64,000 nt of DNA. It comes from Leptasterias polaris (lineage: Eukaryota; Echinodermata; Asteroidea; Forcipulatida; Asteriidae). The position numbers were made by a program, and so were the translations under genes. Under the pieces are notes generated by a model. It did no database searches, was not told the DNA's origin, and saw only the letters and a program-made list of their open reading frames with translations. The stretch lies in NCBI GenBank assembly GCA_037783415.1, contig JAZGTN010000015.1, positions 7,327,001-7,391,000 of the forward strand, in the 5' to 3' direction. Positions 46,971 through 58,765 of the stretch are shown here, in pieces (position 1 is the stretch's first letter; each line of letters opens with the position of its first letter).

Positions 46971-47931
46971 TTACAAGCCACTGTTGGCCACTGCAACGTT
47001 GATTATTTAAAGTTGTTTGTCAAAATGAATTATAAATACAGTTGCTGCAATGAAAGATGTAAGACAAGTCAACATTAGATTAATGTTTTAAGAAGATGCC
47101 AAACCCAAAATGATAGGACTCTTTCATAAGTAATCACTTCATTGGATACATGTCATTTTACATTTTTTTCAATTTTTTTTTAAAATAATGGATGGTATTG
47201 TCATGATCACCAACTGAATTATAACTTCTGGGAAAACTGCCATTTGACTGCGAAGCAAATTGTTCACTAGCATAATAATGTGATAACTACAGTTATTTCA
47301 ATAGCTAAATCAAGACACCCAAGTTCATTTATAATTAATTACATATATTTTATTGACAGATTTGTTATTTATTTATAAAGATAAATTATTCAACTTTGAG
47401 GGTTTAAAAATATCTCACAGTTTTCAACAAGCATATAAGTATTAACAATTGGCAAGAACAACTTTATCGTTTCCTCAAAAATAAACTTGCTGAAATTCTG
47501 GCAAATTGTAGATTTGTTTTATACTTACAATTCATTTAAAAAAGTGAAAGTCCCTTTATAATCTGATTGAAAAAGTTTTTTTCAGCACATTTAGTTGATT
47601 CATGTCACTTGTAGAAACCAAGAAAATGTTAAGTTAAAACATGTGCGTGACAGTTCATAATTTTCAATTGTGTTTCGCAGTAGTTTGCCAGCACAAGGAA
47701 GCAATTTAATTTCAATCGACATCCATGACACACTACAATTGCTTGTTTGCTTTTTACAAAACAATTTTAAAAACCATCAAATTTCACATGATGATTTCTG
47801 GGTACAGATATTGTGGTTATGTACATGTACATGTATTTAGGGCTACACTACTCTGTAAATTTCACATAGTGAATGTCAATGTTTGTATTCCTTGGACTAA
47901 AAGTAAGTGTTGCTTAATTCACATCGACTTG

Positions 47932-48234
47932 AAAAGCCTTTGTGTATAATTTTGTTTGTATGATAAAGTTGCAAACCCCTGTACACTTGCTATAGCTATC
48001 CATTGCAAACTGTATGGGTGCTCAGTGTCAAACCTTACAAAATGATCCTTTGATTAAGTATTTTGATGTACGATTTATCACTAATACATGAATCATTCTT
48101 GTAAGAGTGCCTTTAGGGTCAACACTTCTCAATAAACAAATCATACAACTTGCTTATGACAATTCTTCATTGTTCTTCATTTGTTTTGTTTGCGTTTGTG
48201 TAAACCCTGCAGTGAGGGGCCTGCTTGGTTGAAA
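47932..48234. other. Start of segment D
   Basis: Single-copy AT-rich sequence after the A2 edge. No gene is recognised. Confidence 0.4.
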
Positions 48235-48960
48235 CGTCCCAAATCGCCTGATGTTTGATAGAGAGCTGAAATGGAGTGCAATGAGCAGAACATTCTCGGT
48301 TTTAAGTCTATCTTGGCAACTTTTAAAGATTTTGACTGTTTCTTGATAGAACGGTGCCTCAAAATGAAGCTTATAATGTATTTTTTTGAAAAAAAAATAC
48401 TTTTCCCAAGCACCTGTAACTTGGCGACTGTCGTCACAAACGACTTTCTTTGGTTTGATTTTTAGGCAAAAAGGTGAGAAAAATATTTCGAGGCTGTCTA
48501 TATTCTTGGGTTTAATTTCGAGGCAAATCGGAGCGAAAACAAATTTTGAGGCTGAAAAATGGAAAGATTTGCAGTTTTGCTTTCAAAAATTGGCCGAAAA
48601 TGTTTGGTTTCCAAATCGCCTGGTTTTTGAAACAGATGTGAAATGGAACAGAAGAACATTCTTGGTTCGGCAATTTTCTTTTGACTATTTCTTTTTAAAC
48701 GGTGCCTCAAATTTGAAGCTTAAATGTGGGTTTTTTTCAGTCAAAACCCCTTGTCCCAAGCACCTGTAGTCGACTGTCATTTACATCAAAGGACTTTCTT
48801 TAAGGCAAATCGGAGACAAAACATTTCCGAGGTTGGAAAAAAGGAGTCTTATTATCCCTTGCATTTATTTTTATTTTTTTCTAATTTTGTCGAAATCTGT
48901 AGTTTCCGAAAGTCTCTGTATGGTTTGTGAAATAAAGTCGCAAAGTTGCAGGTGCTTGTG
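48235..48960. repeat. Two-unit tandem repeat (about 350-370 bp) with an inverted end
   Basis: AAATCGCCTG (48,241 and 48,613), GGTGCCTCAAA and CCCAAGCACCTGTA (48,405 and 48,755) recur in order. CAAGCACCTGTAACTTGGCGAC (48407-48428) has an imperfect inverse at 48937-48958. It may represent terminal repeats of the adjacent DIRS-type element. Confidence 0.6.
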
Positions 48961-49148
48961 ACACGGGCGTTTGTTCAACATTCTACCTCGACAGTACCTA
49001 GCACCTCGGCCTTACGTGAGATTGCACCTGCCACCGGTATTCTATTGTCACGTTTGAGAGAGCTCATTGTTAAAACGAGTAGCACGCCCTATATAACGAC
49101 ACCCTACTGGGTACACCTCAGTGCATTTTTGTGACCGGTATCAACGAC

Positions 49149-50732
49149 ATGTCTTCGGAGCCAAACCTTTTTGACTTACTTAGTATCCCTTCGGACAGCG
49201 AGACTTTAATGTCGCAGCTTGACCCAGGATCGGGCTCCGTTGCTGGCAGCAATCTGTCGGCAACTCGTGGTTCTTCGGTAAAACCAAAGCCAAAAAGAAC
49301 CACAAAAACAACCAATGTTGTTCACCGAGAAGAAATCTCGGATATGCAAGATAAGATGGCAACAATCGCCGAGGCCATGCAGACACTACAATCTACAGTG
49401 ATGTTTGCCATTGATGCTAGACCAACGAAACGTCAGAAAACTACCGAGAGTACAGTCTCGTCAAGTGACGAGTCCATCAACACGGCCACGGCAATCGACC
49501 AGCTTCTTCAGCCAGAGGGGGAGAAGAAAACCGAAGCAAGTGCCTCGGCAGGAGTCCTCGACGCCATTGAACAGCTCTACTCCAATGACGACTCTGGTGA
49601 GAAAGTCGACGATCAGCTAGCAACGGTAATGAGCAAAGTGCTCCGTCACAAGCCATCAGACGACAAAATGTCAGAAAAGCTAAATAGCCTCAAAAGACCA
49701 TCTAACATTCAGGAACTCGAATGTACTCGAGTTAACCCTGCGAGAAGCGAATTTTTTGTGATTTGCCCCGTGGAACGGATGTGCTCACGCGGTAGGCATA
49801 TTATGTAATTAGTGAAATTGACACATGAAACAGCCACAAGGTAAAAAAGAAACAGTAGCCAGGTCACCTATATATACCCTGAGGGTATTTCTGGGTCAGG
49901 ATTGTAAACAAACAGCTCTGGTTTCCATTCACAGACAGATGACAAAGAGCATGTGTTCATACTATGGCGGCAATTTTTGTACACAAGGGAATTGCTGCCT
50001 TGGCGCAGACCCACTTTGTGACAGCTGGCCTACCCGGTGAACGACCTCGAGGGCAAAATCGGTTCAGCCACTTTGTTAAGGGGTGTTCAGGGTTGGATGA
50101 AAATTAAGTTCAGGGAAAAAAAAAAAAAAAGTGTTTTAATTAACAAAATTAGAAAAATTGTTTTACGGCTTGAGACCAGCCGCTTGAACCAGGGTTTTCC
50201 CTGAGATCTGGAGTACTTTGCCACCAAAGACCAGATCAACTGATATAAAACTACAAAAGGTAGACAGGCCCTGCTAAAAAGCATTGTGCCACTTATTTCG
50301 GGTATGCAGTCTCTAATGGGAAATACCAGCGTTGACCCAAAAGCTCTTATCACAAAACTGTGTGACTCTATGGCCATAATTGGTTATGCAAGATACGAAC
50401 TTAACCTGCGTCGTCGAGAATGCATCAAGCCTGACCTCAACCAGCAATTTGCTAATCTTTGTTCTACACAAACACCCGTAACTGGGCTATTGTTTGGAGA
50501 CAACCTTTCGCAGCAGTGCAAAGACATTCAGGAGACAAATAAGCTGGGCCAAAAATTTGGCAAGCATGCAGGTTCTTTCTCAAACTCTAAACAGGGTCAT
50601 GGAAAACCGCATTACAGACGAGATCGCAAGCAAACTCGTCCATCTGGTCAGACGGGTTATTTAAACTACTCGCGCCAAAAGAATTGGCAGAGGAAAAAAC
50701 CGTCAGGACGACGGCCAACTGTGACCAAGTAA
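49149..50732 (+). pseudogene. DIRS-type gag-like ORF, interrupted
   Basis: The N-terminal part (49149-49740, starting MSSEPNLFDLL) is acidic, with a coiled region and ends ELECTRVNP. The C-terminal part (50204-50732) starts EIWSTLPPKTRSTD and includes ARYELNLRRRECIKPDL, TPVTGLLFGDNLSQQ and a basic tail. These are the conserved blocks of DIRS-element ORF1 proteins. A 463-bp insertion splits the two halves, and a 2-base insertion lies near 50,258 (KV/QALL). The product would be the element's nucleocapsid-like protein. The copy cannot be functional as assembled. Confidence 0.78.
49741..50203. mobile_element. 463-bp insertion in the gag-like ORF
   Basis: Flanked by CCCTG at 49736-49740 and 50199-50203. 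Counting one CCCTG, the gag frame is continuous across the site. The insert has an A15 run at about 50,118 and no recognised coding or inverted termini. The family is unknown. Confidence 0.5.
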
Positions 50733-51536
50733 AGAACATAAACATATCGGTGAGTAAACACAAATGTGTCTTAACTGATCAAAATTCTACGGCAGGAATT
50801 TTTCAGGCAGGTAGACTGGCACACTTTGTCGCTAAATGGCGCAAAATCACATCTGATGCTTGGGTGCTACACTACCATATTGAATTTGCCAAATGGCCTT
50901 TTCAAACTTGCATTCCTAAAGCAATACGCTTTTCTATTCAGGAATCTGCCATTATAACCCAAGAGGTTGAGAAAATGCTCCAAAAGTGAGCTATTGTTGA
51001 GACATCCCACACAGATGGGGAATTTCTGTCAAACATTTTCCTAAGACCAAAGAAAGACGGGTCTTTCCGCCCCATTATAAATTTACGGGGTTTAAATGCG
51101 TTTGTTGCTTATCACCATTTCAAAATGGGGACCATTCGCAACGCCATTCAGTTAATAAGACCAAACGATTACATGGCCTCTATCGATTTGAAAGACGCAT
51201 ATTTCACAATTCCAGTCGCCAAAGAGCATAGAAAATGTCTGCGTTTTATTTGGCAAGACATAGTGTATGAGTTTACCTGCTTGCCCTTTGGCTTAGCGTG
51301 TGCCCCTCGGGTTTTCACCAAAGTTATGAAACCTATGATAGCTTCACTGAGGCAAATGGGCTACGAATCGTGCGATTACATTGATGACACGTTACTTATT
51401 GGACGAACAGCCCAAGAATGCACTGACAATGTTCAGGCCAGAACAACTCTTATTCAAGACCTAGGGTTCATGATAAATGCAAAAAAATCAATCATGACGC
51501 CTACACAGGAAATTGTTTTTCTTGGGTTTAACTTAA
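50684..51536 (+). pseudogene. DIRS-type reverse transcriptase (pol 5' part)
   Basis: The frame overlaps the gag end in a different frame, as is usual in DIRS elements. Motifs in order: RPKKDGSFRPIINLRGLN, YMASIDLKDAYFTIPV (catalytic Asp), LPFGLACAPRVFTKVMKP, YIDDTLLIG (catalytic Asp pair) and EIVFLGFNL. One in-frame TGA lies at 50987-50989. The frame is broken at 51536 by the TTAA-flanked element and resumes after 52874. Confidence 0.85.
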
Positions 51537-51935
51537 AGATCTACTTCAACGATAATTGAGAAATAAAACAGATTTCTGAATCTCATACGTAATGTTATTA
51601 AGTATTCTGAATTTGTAGATTGGATTGTTTTACACCAATATTTTTTTCGTAATTTTAACCGAAAAAATGAAACCTTTCTTGGGGTTTTTAAAAACTCGCG
51701 CGCTTCCATGGCTCCCTCCATAGGCACTGTGCTTGTCCAATACTAAAGCACTTGCATTTACGCGCACCACAAACCCACTATAGGATACGTGCGTGAACCA
51801 GCGAATGATGACGTATTTGTTGGGACGGGAAACCAGGAAGTAGCGAGGTGTCGTGTGTTTACACGGTAACTATGCATGATGATCTCATTATTCGAAGACA
51901 TTAACCAAGTTAAGACGAGATAATTTACCGTCCTG

Positions 51936-52080
51936 AACTCATGTGCTGTCGGTGGATGTACTCGGAACACAAATAAGAATCCAGATGTGAGTTTTTTTAC
52001 CGATTTCCAAGAGATCCTGTCCAGAGAAGGGGGGTTTCGTGACCAACACACGGAAGGACTTTTGAGTGACACCGATTCAA
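51936..52080 (+). pseudogene. Degenerate THAP-type zinc-finger fragment
   Basis: Frame reads NSCAVGGCTRNTNKNPDVSF and, after a one-base shift, FYRFPRDPVQR. This matches the start of THAP DNA-binding domains (C-x3-4-C, then the F-x-FP block). No start codon, no later Cys/His pair in frame. It is carried inside the TTAA-flanked element. Confidence 0.5.
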
Positions 52081-52302
52081 TTTTGACATGAAAACGTTAC
52101 AGCAACCATATTGGACAACAGCAACCATTTCGTGATAAAAAGAAATCGACGTTCTGCTGTTATTTCCATCCATTAGCGGCCTCATTCTTTGCAAATATGC
52201 CGCATGAAATAAGTACTTCATGACGATAAACAGTGGGCCTGGGGGAGAGTAAACAACAGTAAACATTGCATTGTTTGTTGTTCAAAAACCTGTGGGACTC
52301 AC

Positions 52303-52565
52303 CATTCAGTGTTATTTAGTCGCTCAGCTTCGCCTCCAGCATCAGGATTCTCACGTTCGCGATCCTCGGCGGCCAGTGGCTCAAACGGAATTCGCTCAAA
52401 CCAATATGGTTCGGCAACTCCCCAAGCTTCACCAACGCCCTCTTCGTCTTCGGAGGAGCTCCCTCAACCGTCAGAGCTATCCTCACTATCAATACTATCA
52501 TATGTATTTGCTAATTCTTCTTTGTCCACACTATGTTCCTCCCACGATCCGCTAGTGTCTGACAT
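52303..52565 (-). pseudogene. Possible P2RX7-like domain protein, first exon, inside the TTAA element
   Basis: From an ATG the frame reads an acidic Ser-rich start, an in-frame TGA at codon 34, then EAWGVAEPYWFERIPFEP and ends ERLNNTEW at a GTGAGT donor. The EPY-x-FEP block followed by N-x-x-W resembles the lead-in to the Cys-rich P2X7-like cytoplasmic domain found in many marine-invertebrate proteins. The Cys-rich part itself is not identified downstream. The annotation is by remembered resemblance only. Confidence 0.4.
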
Positions 52566-52874
52566 TTTTTATTTTCGTTACCGTGAAAATAGCTATAGAC
52601 GCGTACAATAAACACACTCTGCTGCGCGGGGGGTAAACAAGCCGTTTCCACTCATGTACGTCATCAAAGTCTATGGTATATTTTCATCACGTGACACGCT
52701 GTTTCCAAAAACTCGCTATGAGGAGCTGCTGAACGCTGGTCAAAATGACCTTTTTTTTAAATTACGCAACCACCGCTAAAGATTTTCTTTGAAATATACG
52801 TAATCATGAAACACAAATTGATTGGATTTCGGTAAAGTTTAAATTATCTTAGTGCCGTTGAAGTAGATCTTTAA

Positions 52875-53905
52875 ACTCTGTAACAATGACTATCTCAATA
52901 CCTTCAACCAAAGTTGAAAATACTGTTCGGATAATCCAGAAACTTATTGAGATGAAATCACCGAAAATTCGGGATGTTGCTAGTGTGGTTGGTCTTTTGG
53001 TATCATGTGAACTAGCAGTACCATATGGCCCATTGTACAGACATACAATAGAAAATGAGAAAAACAAATGCTAGCTGAAAATTGTGATAATTTTGAGGCC
53101 AAGATGGCTTTGTCTGAGCAAGCTATATGTGACTTACGTTGCAACGCGTTGGTGGTTAAAAACCTTACCGACATCGACAGCACCAATGCACAGGCACTTG
53201 CCTGATTACGTCATGGAAACTGATGCCTCAATGGAGGGCTGGGGTGCTCACTGTAATGGCCGCACTACAGGGGGACAGTGGTCCTGCCAAGAAGCCATGC
53301 ATCACATTAATTATCTTGAGCTAAAATCTTGTTTTCTTGCTCTGCAATCATTTTTTACAGACTATAATGACATTGAAATCCATCTGAAATCGGACAATAC
53401 CACAGCAGTAGCCTATCTTAAACATGTTGGTGGCCCAAAATCAGAGTCCCTAACTAGGGAAATTCCCTAACTAGGGAAATTTTGTCATGGTGCATACACC
53501 GTAACATTTGGTTAAGGGTTTCCCACCTCCCAGGGTCGGAAAACGTCGCAGCCGATTATGCATATCGACATTTCAGAGATGATTTGGAATGGAAACTGGA
53601 CCCTTGTGTTTTTCAAGGAATAACCGACATTTTTGTCATGCCGGATGTTGATTTATTCGCATCTAGGCTTAACTACCAAGTGAATTCATATATATCTTGG
53701 CGGGCAGACCCGTGCTCTGCACACATAGATGCATTTACACTAGACTGGTCTGGTTTTACATGCTTCTACGCATTCCCGCCGTTTTGCCTTATTGAAAGGG
53801 TACTAACAAAAATCGAGCACGATGGTGCGAAAGGTATTCTTGTCGCACCTTTATGGCACACCCAATCTTGGTTTCCGAAAATGCTTAAACTGCTCAGTGT
53901 TGTAG
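52875..53905 (+). pseudogene. DIRS-type RNase H region
   Basis: Continues pol with MTISIPSTKVEN and KIRDVASVVGLLVSCELAVPYGPLY, then after frameshifts YVMETDASMEGWGAHC (first Asp), ELKSCFLAL (Glu), LKSDNTTAVAYL (Asp) and GSENVAADYAYR (last Asp). It then has VDLFASRLNYQ and IDAFTLDWSGF. An exact 17-bp tandem duplication (53448-53481) shifts the frame, and small frameshifts lie near 53,070 and 53,195. The element ends at the GTCTCG cluster, with no tyrosine recombinase or methyltransferase ORF. Confidence 0.83.
53448..53481. repeat. 17-bp tandem duplication at the D/B2 boundary
   Basis: CCCTAACTAGGGAAATT occurs twice without a gap. Homology with B1 begins within the second copy. Counting it once, the RNase H frame is continuous. 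Confidence 0.92.
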
Positions 53906-54022
53906 GTCTCGAGACCTGGTCTCGGTCTCGAGACCGTCTCGAGACCTTTTTTGGTGTCTCGGTCTCGGTCTCGGTCTCGGACTGCAAAAGTCTCGGTCTC
54001 GGAAAGGGCTGGTCTCCCCCCC
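53905..54022. repeat. GTCTCG palindromic cluster and C7 tract (B2)
   Basis: As in B1, but with an intact CTCGAGACCGTCTCGAGACC and only seven C at 54016-54022. Confidence 0.85.
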
Positions 54023-57000
54023 GTGCAAGGGTTTAAAGGCAGCCGTGTGGCCCTGCAGTCGCCACTTTGAGGCACTAGTGAGTACGGGCTTTTTGGGTCT
54101 AAGGGAAGATTTACACCTGTCGCAGTTTGATTATGGTTTCCCATGGATAATAATTTGTGATTTTAATAAAACAAACCATAACTAGTTGGCCGAAGGTTAA
54201 ATTGAAGTGCTTTTACATTGCAACGTGTAATAAAATGCTTAAATACGTTGTAACTCAATGAATTTGTAAATAAATATTATATGAAAAACTACATACCCGT
54301 GCATGCGTTTTATTACTGTTTTGCCGTTTGTTTGTGTAAACGTCCGTTGGTTTGATTTGTTTTCAACAGTGTAGGCTACAAGTATGAATAACAAATTTAG
54401 AATGTTTTAGGGAATTTAGTTATTCTGTTCCAGCATTAAACAAACCGTCTTCTTCCGCCTGGTTGTGTTTTAAACTCACGCCATGCCAACAACGCAACCT
54501 TGTGCGCACGTTTTTTAAGCGGGATATACACAGAAAGCCAGGGGTTCGTTGAACGGCTCGAGGTATTTTAGCTGTTAGAGTATCATAGCAAACTTGTTGA
54601 TGGACCAAAGCGATTACAAATTGGGCCATATAGTTGTGGTCAGGCGTCATATGTTACCATAGCAACCGTTTGTTTTGCTTTAAGACAAACGTTTAGAGTG
54701 TTTTCGGAAGTCTTTGTCCACAACATTTCTACTATCCCCGTCCCCCCACCCCAATATTAAAATAAAATAACTTATGATAGTGATGTGTCACGTGATAGTG
54801 TTAAATGTATTAAAATGGCCGCCATATATCCGGCGGCCATCATCAACTTTCGATTTTGTCTTATCAGCACCCCCCCCCCCTCCCCCCCGTTCCGTATATC
54901 CAAAACAGCCATGTTTTTGTTTTTATTAATGTTAAATAGCTTGCATTCTGCAACACACAAAGCGTTAATTTTACACAATCTTGTTGGTAAGTGTCACTTA
55001 ATTTCACTAGCCCAGCTCACATAAACTTGCCCCACTTTGCTTTCGCATTAAATATCTGGGCCTTCCAGAACGCGGACGCAAACGAAAACCAAGCGGAAAA
55101 TATTACTTCACAACTGTCTGCTAAGCAGAAATGAGCAGGGTACCAGTCACAAATTGTACGTGTGACGTGATAGTTTGGCTGGTAACCTTATTCTGGTGAG
55201 CATAATTTTGTGTGCTAAGCTATTTTTCATGCTTTATGCAGCTATACGAAACTGGGCCTAGGACGTAATACACCGGACAGGACCCAATTTCATAAACTCT
55301 GTAAGCAAACACTACTAAACGCAAGCCAAGCAAAAGACAACCATCTTGGTGGTGGGCGTCTCTTGTAAGCTGAATTGAAATCCAATGTGGACGCTCATAC
55401 ATGCGTTCTGTCAACTTTCCTATCGTAATACACTTGTGCTTACTCATATTCTGTAATTTGCTTACTGGTAACAGTTTCATGAAACTTGACCCTCCCATTG
55501 TTATATAAGTTGCACATCCATGCGTGCGCAGTAACAGTAGGCATACATGTACTATACTGTTGGCAAAATGAGGGAACATCGCGCCTTTTTGGGTGGCGTG
55601 ACGCATGCGCGTTTGTGCGTCTGCCTAGTGGACAACTCTATGGCGTTTCTTAACAATAGTATCTGTAAGCATGCGTGAATGTAATTAGCATATTCATCAA
55701 AAGGCTAATTGGATCCTTATAAAACTGAGCTAATGTTGATTATTAATAGTTCCCAATACGCCATCAATACGGGTAACTCTAAGGTTTGGTCTTGAAGCTG
55801 CGTCAAGCGTTCTAATTTCCAGCTAGTTAGTTCATTGACCAATCATGCAAAAAGTTAACTCCGCATATAGCTGGCCAACATGACGTCAGGTGGGAACTAT
55901 CTATAAACCCCAAAGGGGTGGGGTTTTCAAACTTAGGTTGAATAATTAAGACGCCAGGAGACGGAAGTCGGATGATAGGACGCTATGCAATAATTGGTTC
56001 AGTTACCGCAGAGGGATGGGGGGGGGGTGTAAACAATAGTCTTGAAGTTCAGGGAACAAATCCAGCGGTTTGAGGAATTGAAGACAACATCAGCTTCGTC
56101 TACTGGATGTTATCAAGAATACAATTCTTAGATGTTACTATACAAATTATTTTGTTCGATTTCAAACCTATTCCGCAAAGGGGGGGGGGGGTGAGGTTAA
56201 AACATCTTCAGTGCCTAGATGCGACGATAAGAGGAGGATGCTGAGATGTTGCTACATCAATAAAGTGAAAAGGATGATGCCACAACTAGTTTGGGAGAAA
56301 TGAAGGCAACATCAACAGTTAATGTGACTGGATGCAGGAGACAGGTGGGTTCAAAAACACTATTATTACAACTACAAAATGTTTGGGTGGGTGTGGGGAG
56401 GGGTGTTCAAACGGGTGTTGCATGGAATTCAGGATAATATCAACCAGGTTTGGGTGCTAGGAGACGGGCGGGGTTGTTCTGAGATTACTCGTTCAAATTC
56501 AAACCGCCCAGAAATTTGTGGGGGGGGGGGTGTCAAAACTATGCTTGGAGACGGGGCTTAACGTTCAGACTGAAATATGGATACTTTTTCACATGGAGAT
56601 GCTGCCGCAATAAATGACCAGTTATTATAACGGATTGTGGGGCCCTATGATAGGTTTTGTAATCTCTATATTATGGTGAAAATGGGTCTTAGGTTTTGAA
56701 TGAGACTCGTAAGAGTAATTAAACACAAACTTCCTTTAGACCAATTGAAGTGGTTTCTAGCGTGGTCTAAAGGGGAGCCCATCCCATAGAACTAGTTGTA
56801 TTATTCAAATACCATTCTTTCTTCGGAAAGACTAGAGAATGAATCATTCTTTAAGATTGGTTAAAAAATTGTTTTAATCCAAGACATCATCCACCCTCAA
56901 AATCGTTAAAAAAAATAACTTTGTAGTGTAGGACCCTCTACCCCGATTTTTTCGAATGCGTCTTGGAAGTTTACCGTCGCTTATTTTCTTAATATAGGGC

Positions 57001-58765
57001 CCCGTTTGCTCATTTATTTTTTTATGAAGTAATAAAACATTCATTAACACTTCAGTACAACAACATTTTAAAATGCGGCACCTAAAACCCAAGAAATTTG
57101 CAAAACCTGAGAGGTTCAAGTAGTTTAAATTCGGCAATAAATCTTGGTCTAAAAGATACACAATTTTACAGTTATCACTTGCATTTTAAAAATATCCATT
57201 TGAATGTTGACCCAATTTTTTTCTGATATCAACAAAACAGTAGAATAAATAAAATTTGCATTTTAGTACAAAATATTGTAAAAAAACCCAACTTTTTAAA
57301 CCATTTTAGTGATTTTTGTGGTCTAAAGGTGAGCCTGTCCTGCCATATTTCCAATTGCTACATCCGACAAACAAGAAACAAAACAAAACCCACTTCAACC
57401 AAATTGTTGTATGATCATCAAATCTTCATCCTCTATTGGACAACTTTTGCCACACATTTTAAGGTTAGATTATAGTTATTTCAAAAATTGTGCTGCTCGC
57501 GCTCATTTTCGAGAGTTTCGAGACACTGGCTCAATTTCACTGCAAGAGGGCTCACTTTTTGTACTAACGGTTTCACCTTGGAAATGCACATAAAACGTAC
57601 AATACGTGATTGAAGACGAGTTTTCCTCAAGTACTTTTAATAATATCAAATAAAATCCAACAAATTCACTAAAGTCTGTTTATTTGAGCTGTATTAGATA
57701 GGTAATTTTTTTTTTAAAGATAAGAAACATTATTTAAAATTATTCCCTCTACATATCCCAACGTCTTTTGGGGTCTAAGGGTTACAATTAATTATTTTCA
57801 CTCTCTTTGCAATTTGATTGGCTAAAAGTTGTTATTAAATACCATCCCTTGTGGTTTATTATTAAATACCATTTAAAAAGTTTGACAGCGGTTAAGTTGC
57901 TGATCAGCTCGGTCAAGTAAGTCAAATTATTCATACGTGTGTAAATGTAAAGTTCAGAATGTAAATTTTTAGAGGACATTCAAGAGATTCATGAGTCAAT
58001 GTTTGGCGAGCAGCTAAATCTATGTAAGCCTGTGGTAATTGGTTGTAAGCCTTTGGTATTAATGAGCAGTTTGGGAAGTAAAAGCAATGATGATGCAAGT
58101 ACAAAATGTGCAATGTGTACATTCCACTTTATTATTTAATCCTTGAACTTCAAATTGGATTTAAGCAGGAAGACTATCATGCCTGCTAGTTAAAAAGATC
58201 AATGGGGGATTTCCCTTATAAAGCAGAGCAAAAAGCTGCAAAAAATTTATCTGTTGCCTACTCAAAAATGATCATTAGCATTCAGTTTGAATAAAACATG
58301 TTTAGTCTGTTTTTTCCTATTGTTTAGTCTGAATATTTTGCTAGGCAAAATTGCTGGGTGAAATCATTCGCTGTACTATTCGGGGCATGTTCCCTTACTT
58401 AAACAACTATTTACAAAAGTATTGATACTTTAGAAATTTCCTGAGATTTGAAGCACACCATGCCCCATAATGATCACCAAATGAAGTTATCTACTGCTAC
58501 TAGATAGTGGGGTTGAGTTGTTCTGAATGCATGCTTTCACAACACTGTAGGGTAAAAAATATAGAGATATTAACTAAGAGAACTTGTTTTTTTCTTCAAA
58601 TTTTTATTAATTTTGTGGTTACTATTACTCCTTGAACATGTAGAAATTTGGGGATTCCATACGCAAGTTCCATTAAATAATACTACATACTGATTAGAAA
58701 GTTTAATATTATTAACATTTTTATTACAATTTCAATTTAAAAAGGGAAAGAGCTAAGAGAGCATC
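54023..58765. other. Non-coding part of B2
   Basis: Counterpart of 17,961-22,748. Homopolymers here are C11-T-C7 (54870-54888), G10 (56018-56027), G12 (56180-56191) and G11 (about 56520-56530). No gene is recognised. Confidence 0.55.

Larger units (their letters stand above)
36168..47931 (+). repeat. Segment A2: second arm of the inverted duplication
   Basis: Reverse-complement counterpart of 4,878-17,390, with the same boundaries in the sequence sense (starts GTAGTTACTC, ends TTCACATCGAC). It is shorter mainly because five LDLa modules and some repeat units are absent. The neighbours on both sides differ from those of A1. Confidence 0.93.
51537..52870. mobile_element. 1,334-bp TTAA-flanked element with 15-bp terminal inverted repeats
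   Basis: AGATCTACTTCAACG (51537-51551) is exactly inverted at 52856-52870, and each end is bordered by TTAA (51533-51536 and 52871-52874). Counting one TTAA, the DIRS RT frame runs directly into its RNase H region. This shows a precise insertion with a 4-bp target duplication. TTAA targeting is known for piggyBac-type transposons, but these ends do not start with the usual CCC. No transposase is visible, so it is non-autonomous. Confidence 0.9.

Noticed and set aside
48386..48769. 127-codon frame in segment D
   Set aside because: Lies inside a non-coding tandem repeat, no domain.
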